From positions 133,027 through 197,026 of the IMG/VR virus record IMGVR_UViG_3300012000_000001: a DNA stretch of 64,000 nucleotides; one strand, written 5' to 3'. The position numbers and the translations under genes are program-made. This document shows, piece by piece, positions 58,238-64,000 of this stretch. Position 1 is the stretch's first letter. Each line of letters begins with the position of its first letter. This DNA is from a virus. The notes beneath the pieces are model-generated. The model was not told the DNA's origin, did not search any database, and saw nothing but the letters and a program-made list of their open reading frames with translations.

Positions 58238-58626
58238 CACCATTCATTCCTATATGTTCCTGGTTCCAATATTGGTTCATATGGCTTATATGTCCAATCT
58301 AAATTGAGTAGATCATTGGATATTTCAGATGTTACGAAACCTTCTGAAACATAACCAGCAATCGCACCAGCACCTATACCAGAACAATACCAATCCATAT
58401 AATCTCCGGTACGATGCTCATAGAGGTCATGTCTTGTATCATCTTTAATTAGATCAGATACTATGCCACCAGCATATCTCCAAGAACAAGTCCATTCTTG
58501 GTCATCTTTCATAAAAATATTATTACATAATGCCGCGTATAAATTTTGGGCATATACATTGTTGACTGTACATTTATAACTAATCCAATCAGTCTTTAAC
58601 AAATCTCCTTCTAAATTAGCTTTCAT
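58237..58626 (-). CDS. Conserved phage protein, 129 aa
   Basis: NVYAQNLYAALCNNIFMKDD, WTCSWRYAGGIVSDL, DYMDWYCSGIGAGAI and YVSEGFVTSEISNDLLNLDW match a phage family with conserved Trp/Cys residues and unknown function. Confidence 0.72.
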   Translation of the reverse strand: MKANLEGDLLKTDWISYKCTVNNVYAQNLYAALCNNIFMKDDQEWTCSWRYAGGIVSDLIKDDTRHDLYEHRTGDYMDWYCSGIGAGAIAGYVSEGFVTSEISNDLLNLDWTYKPYEPILEPGTYRNEW

Positions 58627-58811
58627 GATTTAATGATGTTCCTAATAATTTTTCTAATTACCAAATCAATATCGTTATTGTGTTCTTCTTCTTTAAGAAT
58701 TTGAGATAACAAGGTACTATTCTGAGGTAGCTGAATAACTTTCAATACATTTCTGCCATAATCAGTAATGATTTTCTCAAATATCTTTTCTTTTTGGTTT
58801 TCGGTTTCCAT
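58623..58811 (-). CDS. Hypothetical helical protein, 62 aa
   Basis: Charged, helical (ETENQKEKIFEKIITDYGRN, IDLVIRKIIRNIIKS). Overlaps upstream by 35 bases and downstream by 4. Unrecognised. Confidence 0.5.
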   Translation of the reverse strand: METENQKEKIFEKIITDYGRNVLKVIQLPQNSTLLSQILKEEEHNNDIDLVIRKIIRNIIKS

Positions 58812-59019
58812 ATTTACTCCTTAATAGGTCAACTATTTGTCCAGCAGTAAATGGTACAGTATTTCCACCAAGATAGTATTCTCCAGTCAAGTATATCATA
58901 TCATCCAGAAGTTTTTCGCTGTTGTAAAGTCTGGCCCACTTCGGTTTATACTCATTTTGCATATAACTCCAAACATCATTATAGAATACAGCAATCAGTT
59001 TTTGAGCTTTTTTATTCAT
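58777..59019 (-). CDS. Hypothetical protein, 80 aa
   Basis: Helical N-terminus (KLIAVFYNDVWSYMQNEYKP) and FTAGQIVDLLRSKYGNRKPK, a possible helix-turn-helix end. Unrecognised. Confidence 0.55.
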   Translation of the reverse strand: MNKKAQKLIAVFYNDVWSYMQNEYKPKWARLYNSEKLLDDMIYLTGEYYLGGNTVPFTAGQIVDLLRSKYGNRKPKRKDI

Positions 59020-59249
59020 GCTTCAAGCTCCTTACTAGGAGCAGAATATCCATCAAGCTGAAAGACCTGTATAAAAGTATCAAATAATGCTCTTTCATGA
59101 GCTTCTATAAGAATAGCTAATCCTTCTATAGCACCAACAATTTCATCTGTGGTCAAATCATGCTCCAGAATACTGGAAGACAAATCTCTCAGATGATCTG
59201 CAAAAATAGATGTTTTAATGATTTTATTTTCAAGGTCAAAACGATCCAT
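59016..59249 (-). CDS. Hypothetical helical protein, 77 aa
   Basis: ATG 59247-59249 follows AGGAGC and begins MDRFDLENKIIKTSIFADHL. Helical, acidic (LTTDEIVGAIEGLAILIEAH). The longer frame to 59294 is rejected because it reaches into the promoter. Unknown. Confidence 0.62.
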   Translation of the reverse strand: MDRFDLENKIIKTSIFADHLRDLSSSILEHDLTTDEIVGAIEGLAILIEAHERALFDTFIQVFQLDGYSAPSKELEA

Positions 59250-59284
59250 AGTTACTGCTCCTGTTTGGGATGAAGTCAACCAAT

Positions 59285-59313
59285 AGCATATCATAGCATC
59301 GTCGTTTTGTCAA
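59285..59313 (-). promoter_or_regulatory. Sigma-70 promoter
   Basis: TTGACA (59308-59313), 17-base spacer, TATGCT (59285-59290), serving the run 59249 down to 57576. Confidence 0.82.
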
Positions 59314-59320
59314 CACACTC

Positions 59321-59356
59321 TTTAAAAAATAAACAGCCCCGACAGTCGCCGGGGCT
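59321..59356 (-). terminator. Rho-independent terminator after hsp20
   Basis: Seven-base stem AGCCCCG/CGGGGCT (59335-59341 with 59350-59356), loop of 8, followed on the minus strand by GTTTATTTTTT. It lies 26 bases after the hsp20 stop and just ahead of the next promoter. Confidence 0.92.
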
Positions 59357-59382
59357 ATTTACTTAGTGATTTTTAACTTATA

Positions 59383-59874
59383 TTACTCAGTAATTTTTAA
59401 TTTTCTGGTTTTACTATCGGGTTTTTCTGTTTTGTTTAACAACTGAAAAGAAATAGTTAAGATACCATCTTTCAATGAAGAAACAGGATCTTTATCGCTT
59501 AAATCTGATGGAAGTCTTATAATTCGTCTAAATTCTTGACCGCTCAATTCTTTAATCTGATACTGTTCATTTTTTGCCATATAACTTTCATGCAAAAAAC
59601 CTCCGACAGTCAATAATTTCCCCTGATCATCTTCGCTCAATTCAACAATCAAATCATCCAATTTAACACCCGGAACAGTATACTGTAATATCAAATGAGT
59701 ATCTGTTCTTATAGCATCCATCAAAGGATAGCCTCGTCCTTTTTTACTTAATCCTGCAAAAAAATCATGACCAAAAATACTATTCATTGCTTGATCTAGT
59801 TCTTTGCTAACCTCAGAAAATAAATCAACTCTACGAGGAGCTAAATAACCGTTTCTAGAAATAGAAAGATTCAT
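59383..59874 (-). CDS. Small heat-shock protein (Hsp20/alpha-crystallin)
   Basis: 163 aa. The alpha-crystallin domain spans about 50-160: AIRTDTHLILQYTVPGVKLD, KLLTVGGFLHES, FRRIIRLPSDL and VSSLKDGILTISFQLLNKTE (the G-x-L motif is present as GILTI). GGAGG precedes the ATG. It is a single-gene unit between a promoter and a terminator. Phage Hsp20 proteins are known in cyanophages and may hold unfolded proteins during heavy virion synthesis. Confidence 0.92.
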   Translation of the reverse strand: MNLSISRNGYLAPRRVDLFSEVSKELDQAMNSIFGHDFFAGLSKKGRGYPLMDAIRTDTHLILQYTVPGVKLDDLIVELSEDDQGKLLTVGGFLHESYMAKNEQYQIKELSGQEFRRIIRLPSDLSDKDPVSSLKDGILTISFQLLNKTEKPDSKTRKLKITE

Positions 59875-59963
59875 GATAACCTCCGTTACAAACTATAGAC
59901 ATAGCTTAACTGTTAAAATTGGCCCATTATTATGGCACCAATAGATTCACGCGAATCTAGTAT

Positions 59964-59991
59964 ATCTTAGATTGTATCTTTGTTGTGTCAA
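59964..59991 (-). promoter_or_regulatory. Probable sigma-70 promoter for hsp20
   Basis: TTGACA (59986-59991), 16-base spacer, weak -10 TAAGAT (59964-59969). The -35 overlaps the stop codon of the upstream small membrane protein. An 80-90-base leader follows. Confidence 0.55.
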
Positions 59992-60167
59992 GTCCAAAAA
60001 TCTCTGCGATTGATCTCTTTATTCTCACCAGATTTTACTGAAAGATTATTGCCCCATAACAATAGAAAAATTCCAAAAACAACATAGTAATTTGAATGGT
60101 AGCCAACAATAGCGGCTCCCACAAAACCTAAAAGTAATCCCAATATACTAGATATTAGTTTGCTCAT
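59988..60167 (-). CDS. Small membrane protein, 59 aa
   Basis: ATG 60165-60167. MSKLISSILGLLLGFVGAAI, then YYVVFGIFLLLWGN: two membrane helices and a polar tail. It overlaps the next gene's stop (ATG and stop within 4 bases). Unrecognised. Confidence 0.6.
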   Translation of the reverse strand: MSKLISSILGLLLGFVGAAIVGYHSNYYVVFGIFLLLWGNNLSVKSGENKEINRRDFWT

Positions 60168-60364
60168 ACCACTTCCTCATTGATATGTTTTTGTAGCATA
60201 ATTGTTTCCATCATAGATGATAAAGATGATATTTCAGCAGTGCTTAGTTCTAGATTTAATGACTCTCCATTTGGTTTTACGATTGTAAAAAATACAATAT
60301 CTTTGTTCAGATTATCTGACCGTATAGATATTTTATGGTTATCTGTTGTTAGTATAGATGGCAT
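60164..60364 (-). CDS. Hypothetical protein, 66 aa
   Basis: Beta-rich then helical (TDNHKISIRSDNLNKDIVFF, LSTAEISSLSSMMETIMLQK). Unrecognised. Confidence 0.55.
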   Translation of the reverse strand: MPSILTTDNHKISIRSDNLNKDIVFFTIVKPNGESLNLELSTAEISSLSSMMETIMLQKHINEEVV

Positions 60365-60470
60365 ATAACTCCTCTAATCTTTTTTCTAGATGCTTTATGT
60401 TTTGTTTGATCAGAATTATTTCTTTCATAATGGCTGATGATCCATAATATAATTCTTTGTTTGATTCCAT
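60339..60470 (-). CDS. Short helical protein, 43 aa
   Basis: ATG 60468-60470. MESNKELYYGSSAIMKEIIL, then KQNIKHLEKRLEELYAIYTN, a probable coiled coil. Its end overlaps the 66-aa gene by 26 bases. Supported by packing only. Confidence 0.42.
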   Translation of the reverse strand: MESNKELYYGSSAIMKEIILIKQNIKHLEKRLEELYAIYTNNR

Positions 60471-60510
60471 AATTTTGTCGTATATATTTGCTATGTTTTT
60501 GCTGATTAAT

Positions 60511-60708
60511 TTACCAGTGACGAATTGTGTTAGCTATAATAAATCCGCATGTGATGAAGTTTACCAAAATAATAGTAAGTTTAACCCAAAATGCCGTCCA
60601 TGCTTCAATTTGAGTTAGTATAGGAATGTTTGGAGCATCATAGTCATCTTGTCCTACTCTATGATCTATTGCTCTAGCTAGTATAAGTATTGGACGATAT
60701 AGTTTCAT
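60511..60708 (-). CDS. Small membrane protein, 65 aa
   Basis: One C-terminal membrane helix (FWVKLTIILVNFITCGFIIA). N-terminus MKLYRPILILARAIDHRVGQ is basic. The start overlaps the phosphoribosyltransferase stop (ATGA-like). Unrecognised. Confidence 0.6.
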   Translation of the reverse strand: MKLYRPILILARAIDHRVGQDDYDAPNIPILTQIEAWTAFWVKLTIILVNFITCGFIIANTIRHW

Positions 60709-61169
60709 TTAGTTTCCCATGGAAAAAGTATCCATCTTTGGTCTTTGTTTCTATCTATAGTAATACTTTTATAATGAACACGAAAATCCTGAGATCTATT
60801 AAAAATTAGTGCGCATGTACGAGCATGTTTAAATCCATAAATCCTTAATTCATCTAGAATACTATGAAAAGTTTTTCCACTATCGCAAATATCATCGACA
60901 ATCAGAATATTACTATCTCTATTTAGTTCATTAACTTCATATAGTCTCACTTTATTGTCATCACTATCTCGTAACTGACAACTCATCATAATTAAGGGTT
61001 TATTGAATCGATGACTCAGAGCTATTGCGGGGATTAAACCCCCTCGTTTTACTCCAACTATATAGTCTGGAATCCAATTATCGGTAAGAAGCTGATGTTC
61101 CAAATTGTTTACATGAATATCAAAATCTTGCCATGAACATACTATTTTTTCTTGAGTTAGTGTTTTCAT
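60705..61169 (-). CDS. Purine phosphoribosyltransferase-like enzyme
   Basis: 154 aa from the ATG at 61169. DYIVGVKRGGLIPAIALSHR is the GxxRGG pyrophosphate loop, and NILIVDDICDSGKTFHSILD the PRPP motif (VDDICDSG). It resembles xanthine/guanine/hypoxanthine phosphoribosyltransferases that turn bases into nucleotides. The in-frame GTG at 61223 would overlap the metallophosphoesterase gene and is rejected. Confidence 0.85.
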   Translation of the reverse strand: MKTLTQEKIVCSWQDFDIHVNNLEHQLLTDNWIPDYIVGVKRGGLIPAIALSHRFNKPLIMMSCQLRDSDDNKVRLYEVNELNRDSNILIVDDICDSGKTFHSILDELRIYGFKHARTCALIFNRSQDFRVHYKSITIDRNKDQRWILFPWETK

Positions 61170-61174
61170 TTTAA

Positions 61175-61754
61175 TTACGATATTTTCTGATTGAATAGTT
61201 TTTGTAGTTCTGTAAAACTCCACGGTTGTCCGAATGGTTTATTATAGTTGATAGTGTTATCCACACCAACATCTAAAGTTAATCTATTTGACGATCTATC
61301 TTCATGATCTAGTCTGGAATGTACATGACCATATAAATGATAGCTACCTTTATGGCTTGACGGCCAAGAACGATGAGGATAATGGCTTAAAAAGATTTTT
61401 TTGTTACAATATGTGATTTCTTTAACGTCATATAATGAGGTAAAGCCATTCATATCAGTAGTAATTTCATTTATGTAATAATCTGTACGTTTGTCATGAT
61501 TACCAAAAATTAAATGCACATTTCTACAATTTATATGAACCCTATAATCTAGTGGTTTTTTGCCCTTGAAACAAAAATCTCCAAGTATGTATAGAGTATC
61601 ATCATGCTTTACAACTGTGTTTATGTTGTCAAATATGGTTTTATTCATATGATGAGCATCAGTAAACGGACGATTACAATGTTTAATTATATTATAATGA
61701 CCTTAGTTAGCCCGAAGGCTAACCAAAGTGAGTATCAGATATAAAATATATCAT
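61175..61754 (-). CDS. Metallophosphoesterase read through a 22-nt ribosomal bypass
   Basis: Translation starts at the ATG at 61752-61754 and gives MIYFISDTHFG, ending at the GGT codon 61722-61724. TAG follows, then a hairpin, then a second GGT (61700-61702) after which the family sequence continues in another frame: HYNIIKHCNRPFTDAHHMNK, and onward to YILGDFCFKG, IFGNHDKR, LSHYPH and YHLYGHVHS. The joined product is 185 aa, the normal size of this calcineurin-like phosphoesterase family, with metal ligands D7, H9, the GD, GNH and GHVH motifs. Starting at the first later ATG (61648) would lose DTH. Bypassing is inferred from structure, not shown. Confidence 0.85.
61700..61724 (-). promoter_or_regulatory. 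Translational bypass (byp) element
   Basis: Take-off codon GGT (61722-61724), stop TAG right after it, a 7-bp plus G-U stem capped by TTCG (GTTAGCC, TTCG, GGCTAAC, 61706-61723), then TAA and landing codon GGT (61700-61702). The skipped stretch is 22 nt including the landing codon, so the frame changes. Identical take-off and landing codons, the immediate stop and the UUCG hairpin that includes the take-off codon are the hallmarks of T4 gene 60. From memory the core TAGCCTTCGGGCTA equals that of T4; this should be checked. Confidence 0.85.
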
Positions 61755-61758
61755 AATA

Positions 61759-62610
61759 TCACTTATTATTTTTCCTTTCGTATCTTTGTCCATCTTTATA
61801 TGCTGAAATTAGATTTCTGCAAAGTTCTTGCTCTGCCCAGTTTCCTGTATAAGATTCAATCTTATCAAACAACTCGTCTATTGTCAAGTGGTCAGCATCA
61901 ACGTATCTTGTTTTCTTTTTGCTTATATTCTGTCTAGCAGTTAATATTTGACAGTTTGATGGGTGTCTAAGTATTTCTGGAAAAATACCAAGATCAAATC
62001 CAGTTTTTCTGGATAGCATATGATCTCGTACTACTCCAGAAATATTATTTACATTATGAAACACACCATGCTTTGCAAGCAATTTGATTTGTTTTTTATC
62101 TGTTATTAAATCAAACATTCTTTCTATCCAATCAGCTTCTTTATAATAGATTTCAAAATCACTTTTATCTTGCAAAGGAATCCAGTATCCTGAAGATTCC
62201 ATTTTTTGTCTGTGTTTAATTCTGTATTCTTCTGTCCATTTTGCTCTAGATTTTTCTCCAATAATTTTCTTTGATTGTGCTGAATGAGGTCTAGAATATG
62301 ATTCTGAGCTTCTGTGTCCATGACAAGCTTTTATTCTTTCTGGACTGAATTTTTTCCCCCTATTTGCTGTTCCAGCTTTGTATCTAAATTCATCTGTGAT
62401 TTTTGATTTTATTAATTTGGATTGTTTATTTTTTCGTTGTTTGGACCATCTTTTATCAAAGTTAGGATTATTTACTCCAATCATTGAAGATTTCATATTT
62501 ATTGCATGACATTTTTTGCTACAACAAGTCGATTTGCCCTTGGTCTGTGAAACATATCTAGTAAAAATTTTATGACATACTGGACATTCAAATGTGAGAT
62601 TTTTAGACAT
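61759..62610 (-). CDS. HNH homing endonuclease of the bypass cassette
   Basis: 283 aa from the ATG at 62608-62610 with AAAGGAG upstream. N-terminal zinc finger (FECPVCHKIFTRYVSQ, CCSKKCHAINM), a repeated NUMOD-like basic middle (KFSPERIKACHG, RPHSAQSKKIIGEKSRAKWT), and a C-terminal HNH-type region with HGVFHNVNNISGVVRDHMLS, RKTGFDLGIFPEILRHPSNC and QILTARQNISKKKTR. This matches free-standing HNH homing endonucleases with DNA-reading repeats. It sits exactly between the two copies of the metallophosphoesterase 5' end, 4 bases before the second copy. Confidence 0.85.
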   Translation of the reverse strand: MSKNLTFECPVCHKIFTRYVSQTKGKSTCCSKKCHAINMKSSMIGVNNPNFDKRWSKQRKNKQSKLIKSKITDEFRYKAGTANRGKKFSPERIKACHGHRSSESYSRPHSAQSKKIIGEKSRAKWTEEYRIKHRQKMESSGYWIPLQDKSDFEIYYKEADWIERMFDLITDKKQIKLLAKHGVFHNVNNISGVVRDHMLSRKTGFDLGIFPEILRHPSNCQILTARQNISKKKTRYVDADHLTIDELFDKIESYTGNWAEQELCRNLISAYKDGQRYERKNNK

Positions 62611-62650
62611 ATTATGTAACTCCTTTAAAATACAATACACCAAAACTGAT

Positions 62651-62689
62651 TTAATGCCCAAAATGAGTATCGCTAGTAAAGTATATCAT
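62651..62689 (-). pseudogene. 5' remnant of the metallophosphoesterase gene
   Basis: ATG 62687-62689 overlaps the upstream stop as ATGA and reads MIYFTSDTHFGH, then TAA. This is the family N-terminus and differs from the downstream copy (MIYFISDTHFG) by scattered, mostly silent changes. The gene was cut here by the HNH cassette. It gives the uninterrupted form of the site (DTHFGH without the hairpin). Confidence 0.85.
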
Positions 62690-63060
62690 GATTTATAGTC
62701 AGGATTATGTAATCCATGCGGTATGTAATCTCCTGATTCTTCATAATATTTATATGTTGTATTCATTTCTTCTTTATGCCATTTGGATACAGTTTCTAAA
62801 GCTTCATCTAGCGTATTAAAACAATGTGTTCTATGAGGTCCAAATACATATGAACCTATACATACTGCTGTGATAGGAAGCTCGCAATTAGGATCTTCCC
62901 AATAATTACCAAACTCTAAACTAATATGACCTTCTCCACTTTTACATCCGCAATCTTTGCAGTTGTCAAAATAATGGTCATACGCCTCTTTTAAAAGACG
63001 ACGAATCTTGAGAAGCTTTTCTTTATTTGTCATTTGATCTGGCTTTTTCTTTTGTTTCAT
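62686..63060 (-). CDS. Conserved phage protein, 124 aa
   Basis: YFDNCKDCGCKSGEGHISLE, ITAVCIGSYVFGPHRTHCFN and LDEALETVSKWHKEEM belong to a conserved phage family with metal-ligand-like Cys/His residues. AGGA precedes the ATG at 63060. Its stop is the original upstream neighbour of the metallophosphoesterase start. Confidence 0.7.
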   Translation of the reverse strand: MKQKKKPDQMTNKEKLLKIRRLLKEAYDHYFDNCKDCGCKSGEGHISLEFGNYWEDPNCELPITAVCIGSYVFGPHRTHCFNTLDEALETVSKWHKEEMNTTYKYYEESGDYIPHGLHNPDYKS

Positions 63061-63532
63061 ACTCTTCCTGAGTTAAGTATTTCTGTTTTTCCATATCAAA
63101 ACTTGAGAATGTTCCCATACCCATACAATGTCCACAAACTACTTTTCCCATTTTCGGGCCAGCAGCGCCATATTCTTGGAGCAAAATTTTATAGTGATTA
63201 TTAACGCTTTCACAATAGTCATAATGCTCACCGTATGGTAGTTTAACACACTTTGGGCATCTGTCAACCTTTAGATGTTTGTTAAGGTATAATGCCATTT
63301 TAGCATCAAACATAATTTTATTAACATCTTCTTCTCTTTCTCCAGTACCTTTGCAATACAAACATTTGATGAAGATTTCTTTGTGTTTCTCATTATAAGA
63401 TTGTAGTCTTTGTGCTTTAAGATAGTCATATAGGTTATACTTATCCCAAGGTAGTAGTGGAGAGAACACTACTATTATAAGCGCTAAAGAGAATAATACT
63501 ATAAGAGTATCTACAATTTCTTTTTTATTCAT
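63023..63532 (-). CDS. Membrane-anchored DnaJ-type zinc-finger protein
   Basis: 169 aa. N-terminal anchor (DTLIVLFSLALIIVVFSPLL). Then cysteine motifs CLYCKGTGER, CPKC and CGHCMGMGTF, the CxxCxGxG type of DnaJ zinc fingers. No J-domain. It may bind unfolded protein or act in redox; function unknown. Confidence 0.65.
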   Translation of the reverse strand: MNKKEIVDTLIVLFSLALIIVVFSPLLPWDKYNLYDYLKAQRLQSYNEKHKEIFIKCLYCKGTGEREEDVNKIMFDAKMALYLNKHLKVDRCPKCVKLPYGEHYDYCESVNNHYKILLQEYGAAGPKMGKVVCGHCMGMGTFSSFDMEKQKYLTQEEYETKEKARSNDK

Positions 63533-63693
63533 GAAAGTAACTCTATTAGTTTACAAATTCCTAAACCCAATAATCCTACTGTAGTAATTAATCCTACAAC
63601 AGTAAGTATAAGGAAAAAATTAACAGTAAATTTAACAAACTTTTTAACCATTGGATCATTTTCTATGATTTTTTTTAGATCAGGTTCAGACAT
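63529..63693 (-). CDS. Small membrane protein, 54 aa
   Basis: ATG 63691-63693, ATGA overlap with the next gene's start. MSEPDLKKIIENDPMVKKFV, then FFLILTVVGLITTVGLLGLG gives one membrane helix. Unrecognised. Confidence 0.6.
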   Translation of the reverse strand: MSEPDLKKIIENDPMVKKFVKFTVNFFLILTVVGLITTVGLLGLGICKLIELLS

Positions 63694-63931
63694 AATCAAA
63701 GCACTCTACTTTCTTTATTTGACTTGTTCTATTAACTACTTCTACATCTTGAATATATTCCTTAGCTTTTTCTATAGTATAGAACTTTAATATGGTTTTA
63801 GGTGGAGAAAATTCTGGAGCGCCGCCTCTATAAGCCCACATATAACTCCAGAATAACCAGCCTTTCTTTAGTATCTGATACCATTCATGTCCATTACCAT
63901 CTACAAATTTACAGATTTTGTATTTACTCAT
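63686..63931 (-). CDS. Conserved phage protein, 81 aa
   Basis: YKICKFVDGNGHEWYQILKK, then GWLFWSYMWAYRGGAPEFSP and FYTIEKAKEYIQD resembles a small family of phage proteins with a DUF-type beta-alpha fold. Unknown role. Confidence 0.62.
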   Translation of the reverse strand: MSKYKICKFVDGNGHEWYQILKKGWLFWSYMWAYRGGAPEFSPPKTILKFYTIEKAKEYIQDVEVVNRTSQIKKVECFDYV

Positions 63932-64000
63932 AGTCCTTGCAACCTATTAATTGAATCTCTTTAGATTTTTCTTCTTCTATAAGTCTTTTAATAGTAGCCT
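63924..64000 (-). CDS. Partial gene at right edge
   Basis: The last 25 codons of a minus-strand gene (ending IQLIGCKDYE, TAA at 63924-63926), whose 5' part lies beyond base 64000. The stop overlaps the next ATG by a few bases. Charged helix; no family can be told. Confidence 0.6.
   Translation of the reverse strand, partial: ATIKRLIEEEKSKEIQLIGCKDYE

Noticed and set aside
61175-61648. Metallophosphoesterase translated only from the ATG at 61648 (157 aa)
   Set aside because: This form lacks the metal-binding D-x-H motif and the conserved GHYNIIKxCNRPF segment, which is plainly encoded just upstream in the same frame.
61703-61724. UUCG hairpin as a transcription terminator after the HNH gene
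   Set aside because: No T-tract follows, and the hairpin lies inside the phosphoesterase coding sequence between conserved codons with matched GGT codons at both ends.
62611-62661. HNH gene starting at TTG 62661
   Set aside because: The ATG at 62608-62610 has AAAGGAG at correct spacing and begins the conserved zinc finger; the extra residues have no family match.

Overview
The window looks like part of a very large, AT-rich (by eye about two thirds A+T) tailed-phage genome of the distant T4-like kind. Most genes lie on the minus strand, are short, and are packed with ATGA or TGATG start/stop overlaps. Phage hallmarks are an rIIA/rIIB pair, a T4-gp55-sized sigma factor, recombination endonuclease VII, ATP-dependent DNA ligase, an AEP-type primase, ThyX, UV-damage endonuclease, several HNH homing endonucleases, a tRNA-Leu(UAA) and a tmRNA. 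A Tat-exported DUF1501 protein, a family most abundant in Planctomycetes, hints at a planctomycete or related host; that is inference only. No stretch over 300 bases lacks a gene or RNA.

Layout. 1-3.6 kb: sigma factor, acidic proteins, a ferritin-like protein and a virion-type conserved protein. 3.6-18.7 kb: a large surface-sugar island with about ten glycosyltransferases (including a GT15 mannosyltransferase of the kind known from fungi), methyltransferases, GMP reductase, a deoxyribosyltransferase-like protein and a macro domain. Its right half, 12.4-18.7 kb, is the main plus-strand block and begins at a divergent promoter region. 18.7-24.4 kb: an intracellular-type subtilisin, a secreted trypsin-like protease, an HNH protein and three adjacent Thr-Pro-repeat proteins, one with lectin-like and DUF642-like domains (probable adhesins). 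24.4-33.2 kb: an actin-like ATPase with a membrane partner, RuvB with an adjacent zinc-ribbon/RuvA-domain-III-like protein, a primase-like protein, rIIB and rIIA. 33-46 kb: many small conserved phage proteins, tRNA-Leu, a secreted zincin, a thioredoxin, a PspC protein, a DNA glycosylase-like protein, a fucosyltransferase-like protein, DNA ligase, endonuclease VII, DUF1501 and tmRNA. 46-64 kb: SpoU RNA methylase, a P-loop kinase, a deaminase, UvsE, ThyX, Hsp20, a phosphoribosyltransferase, a metallophosphoesterase and an HNH cassette.

Regulation. From 33 kb rightward many small operons start with near-consensus sigma-70 promoters (TTGACA, 16-17 bp, TATAAT-like), with a perfect match in front of rIIA and of uvsE. 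These are probably read early by host polymerase. The sugar and adhesin regions lack such promoters and may be late genes served by the phage sigma factor.

Main discovery. At 61.65-62.69 kb a metallophosphoesterase gene has been invaded by an HNH endonuclease gene. The copy downstream of the HNH gene begins MIYFISDTHFG, meets a TAG codon directly after a GGT codon, forms a UUCG-capped hairpin, and resumes after a second GGT in another frame with HYNIIKHCNRPF. This has the architecture of the T4 gene 60 translational bypass element (matched take-off and landing glycine codons, a stop directly after take-off, a UUCG hairpin) next to a homing endonuclease. A 12-codon remnant of the same gene start (MIYFTSDTHFGH, then stop) remains upstream of the HNH gene and marks the insertion point. 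I read this as a second example of a homing-endonuclease plus ribosomal-bypass mobile cassette, here with a gap of only 22 nt at codon 11.
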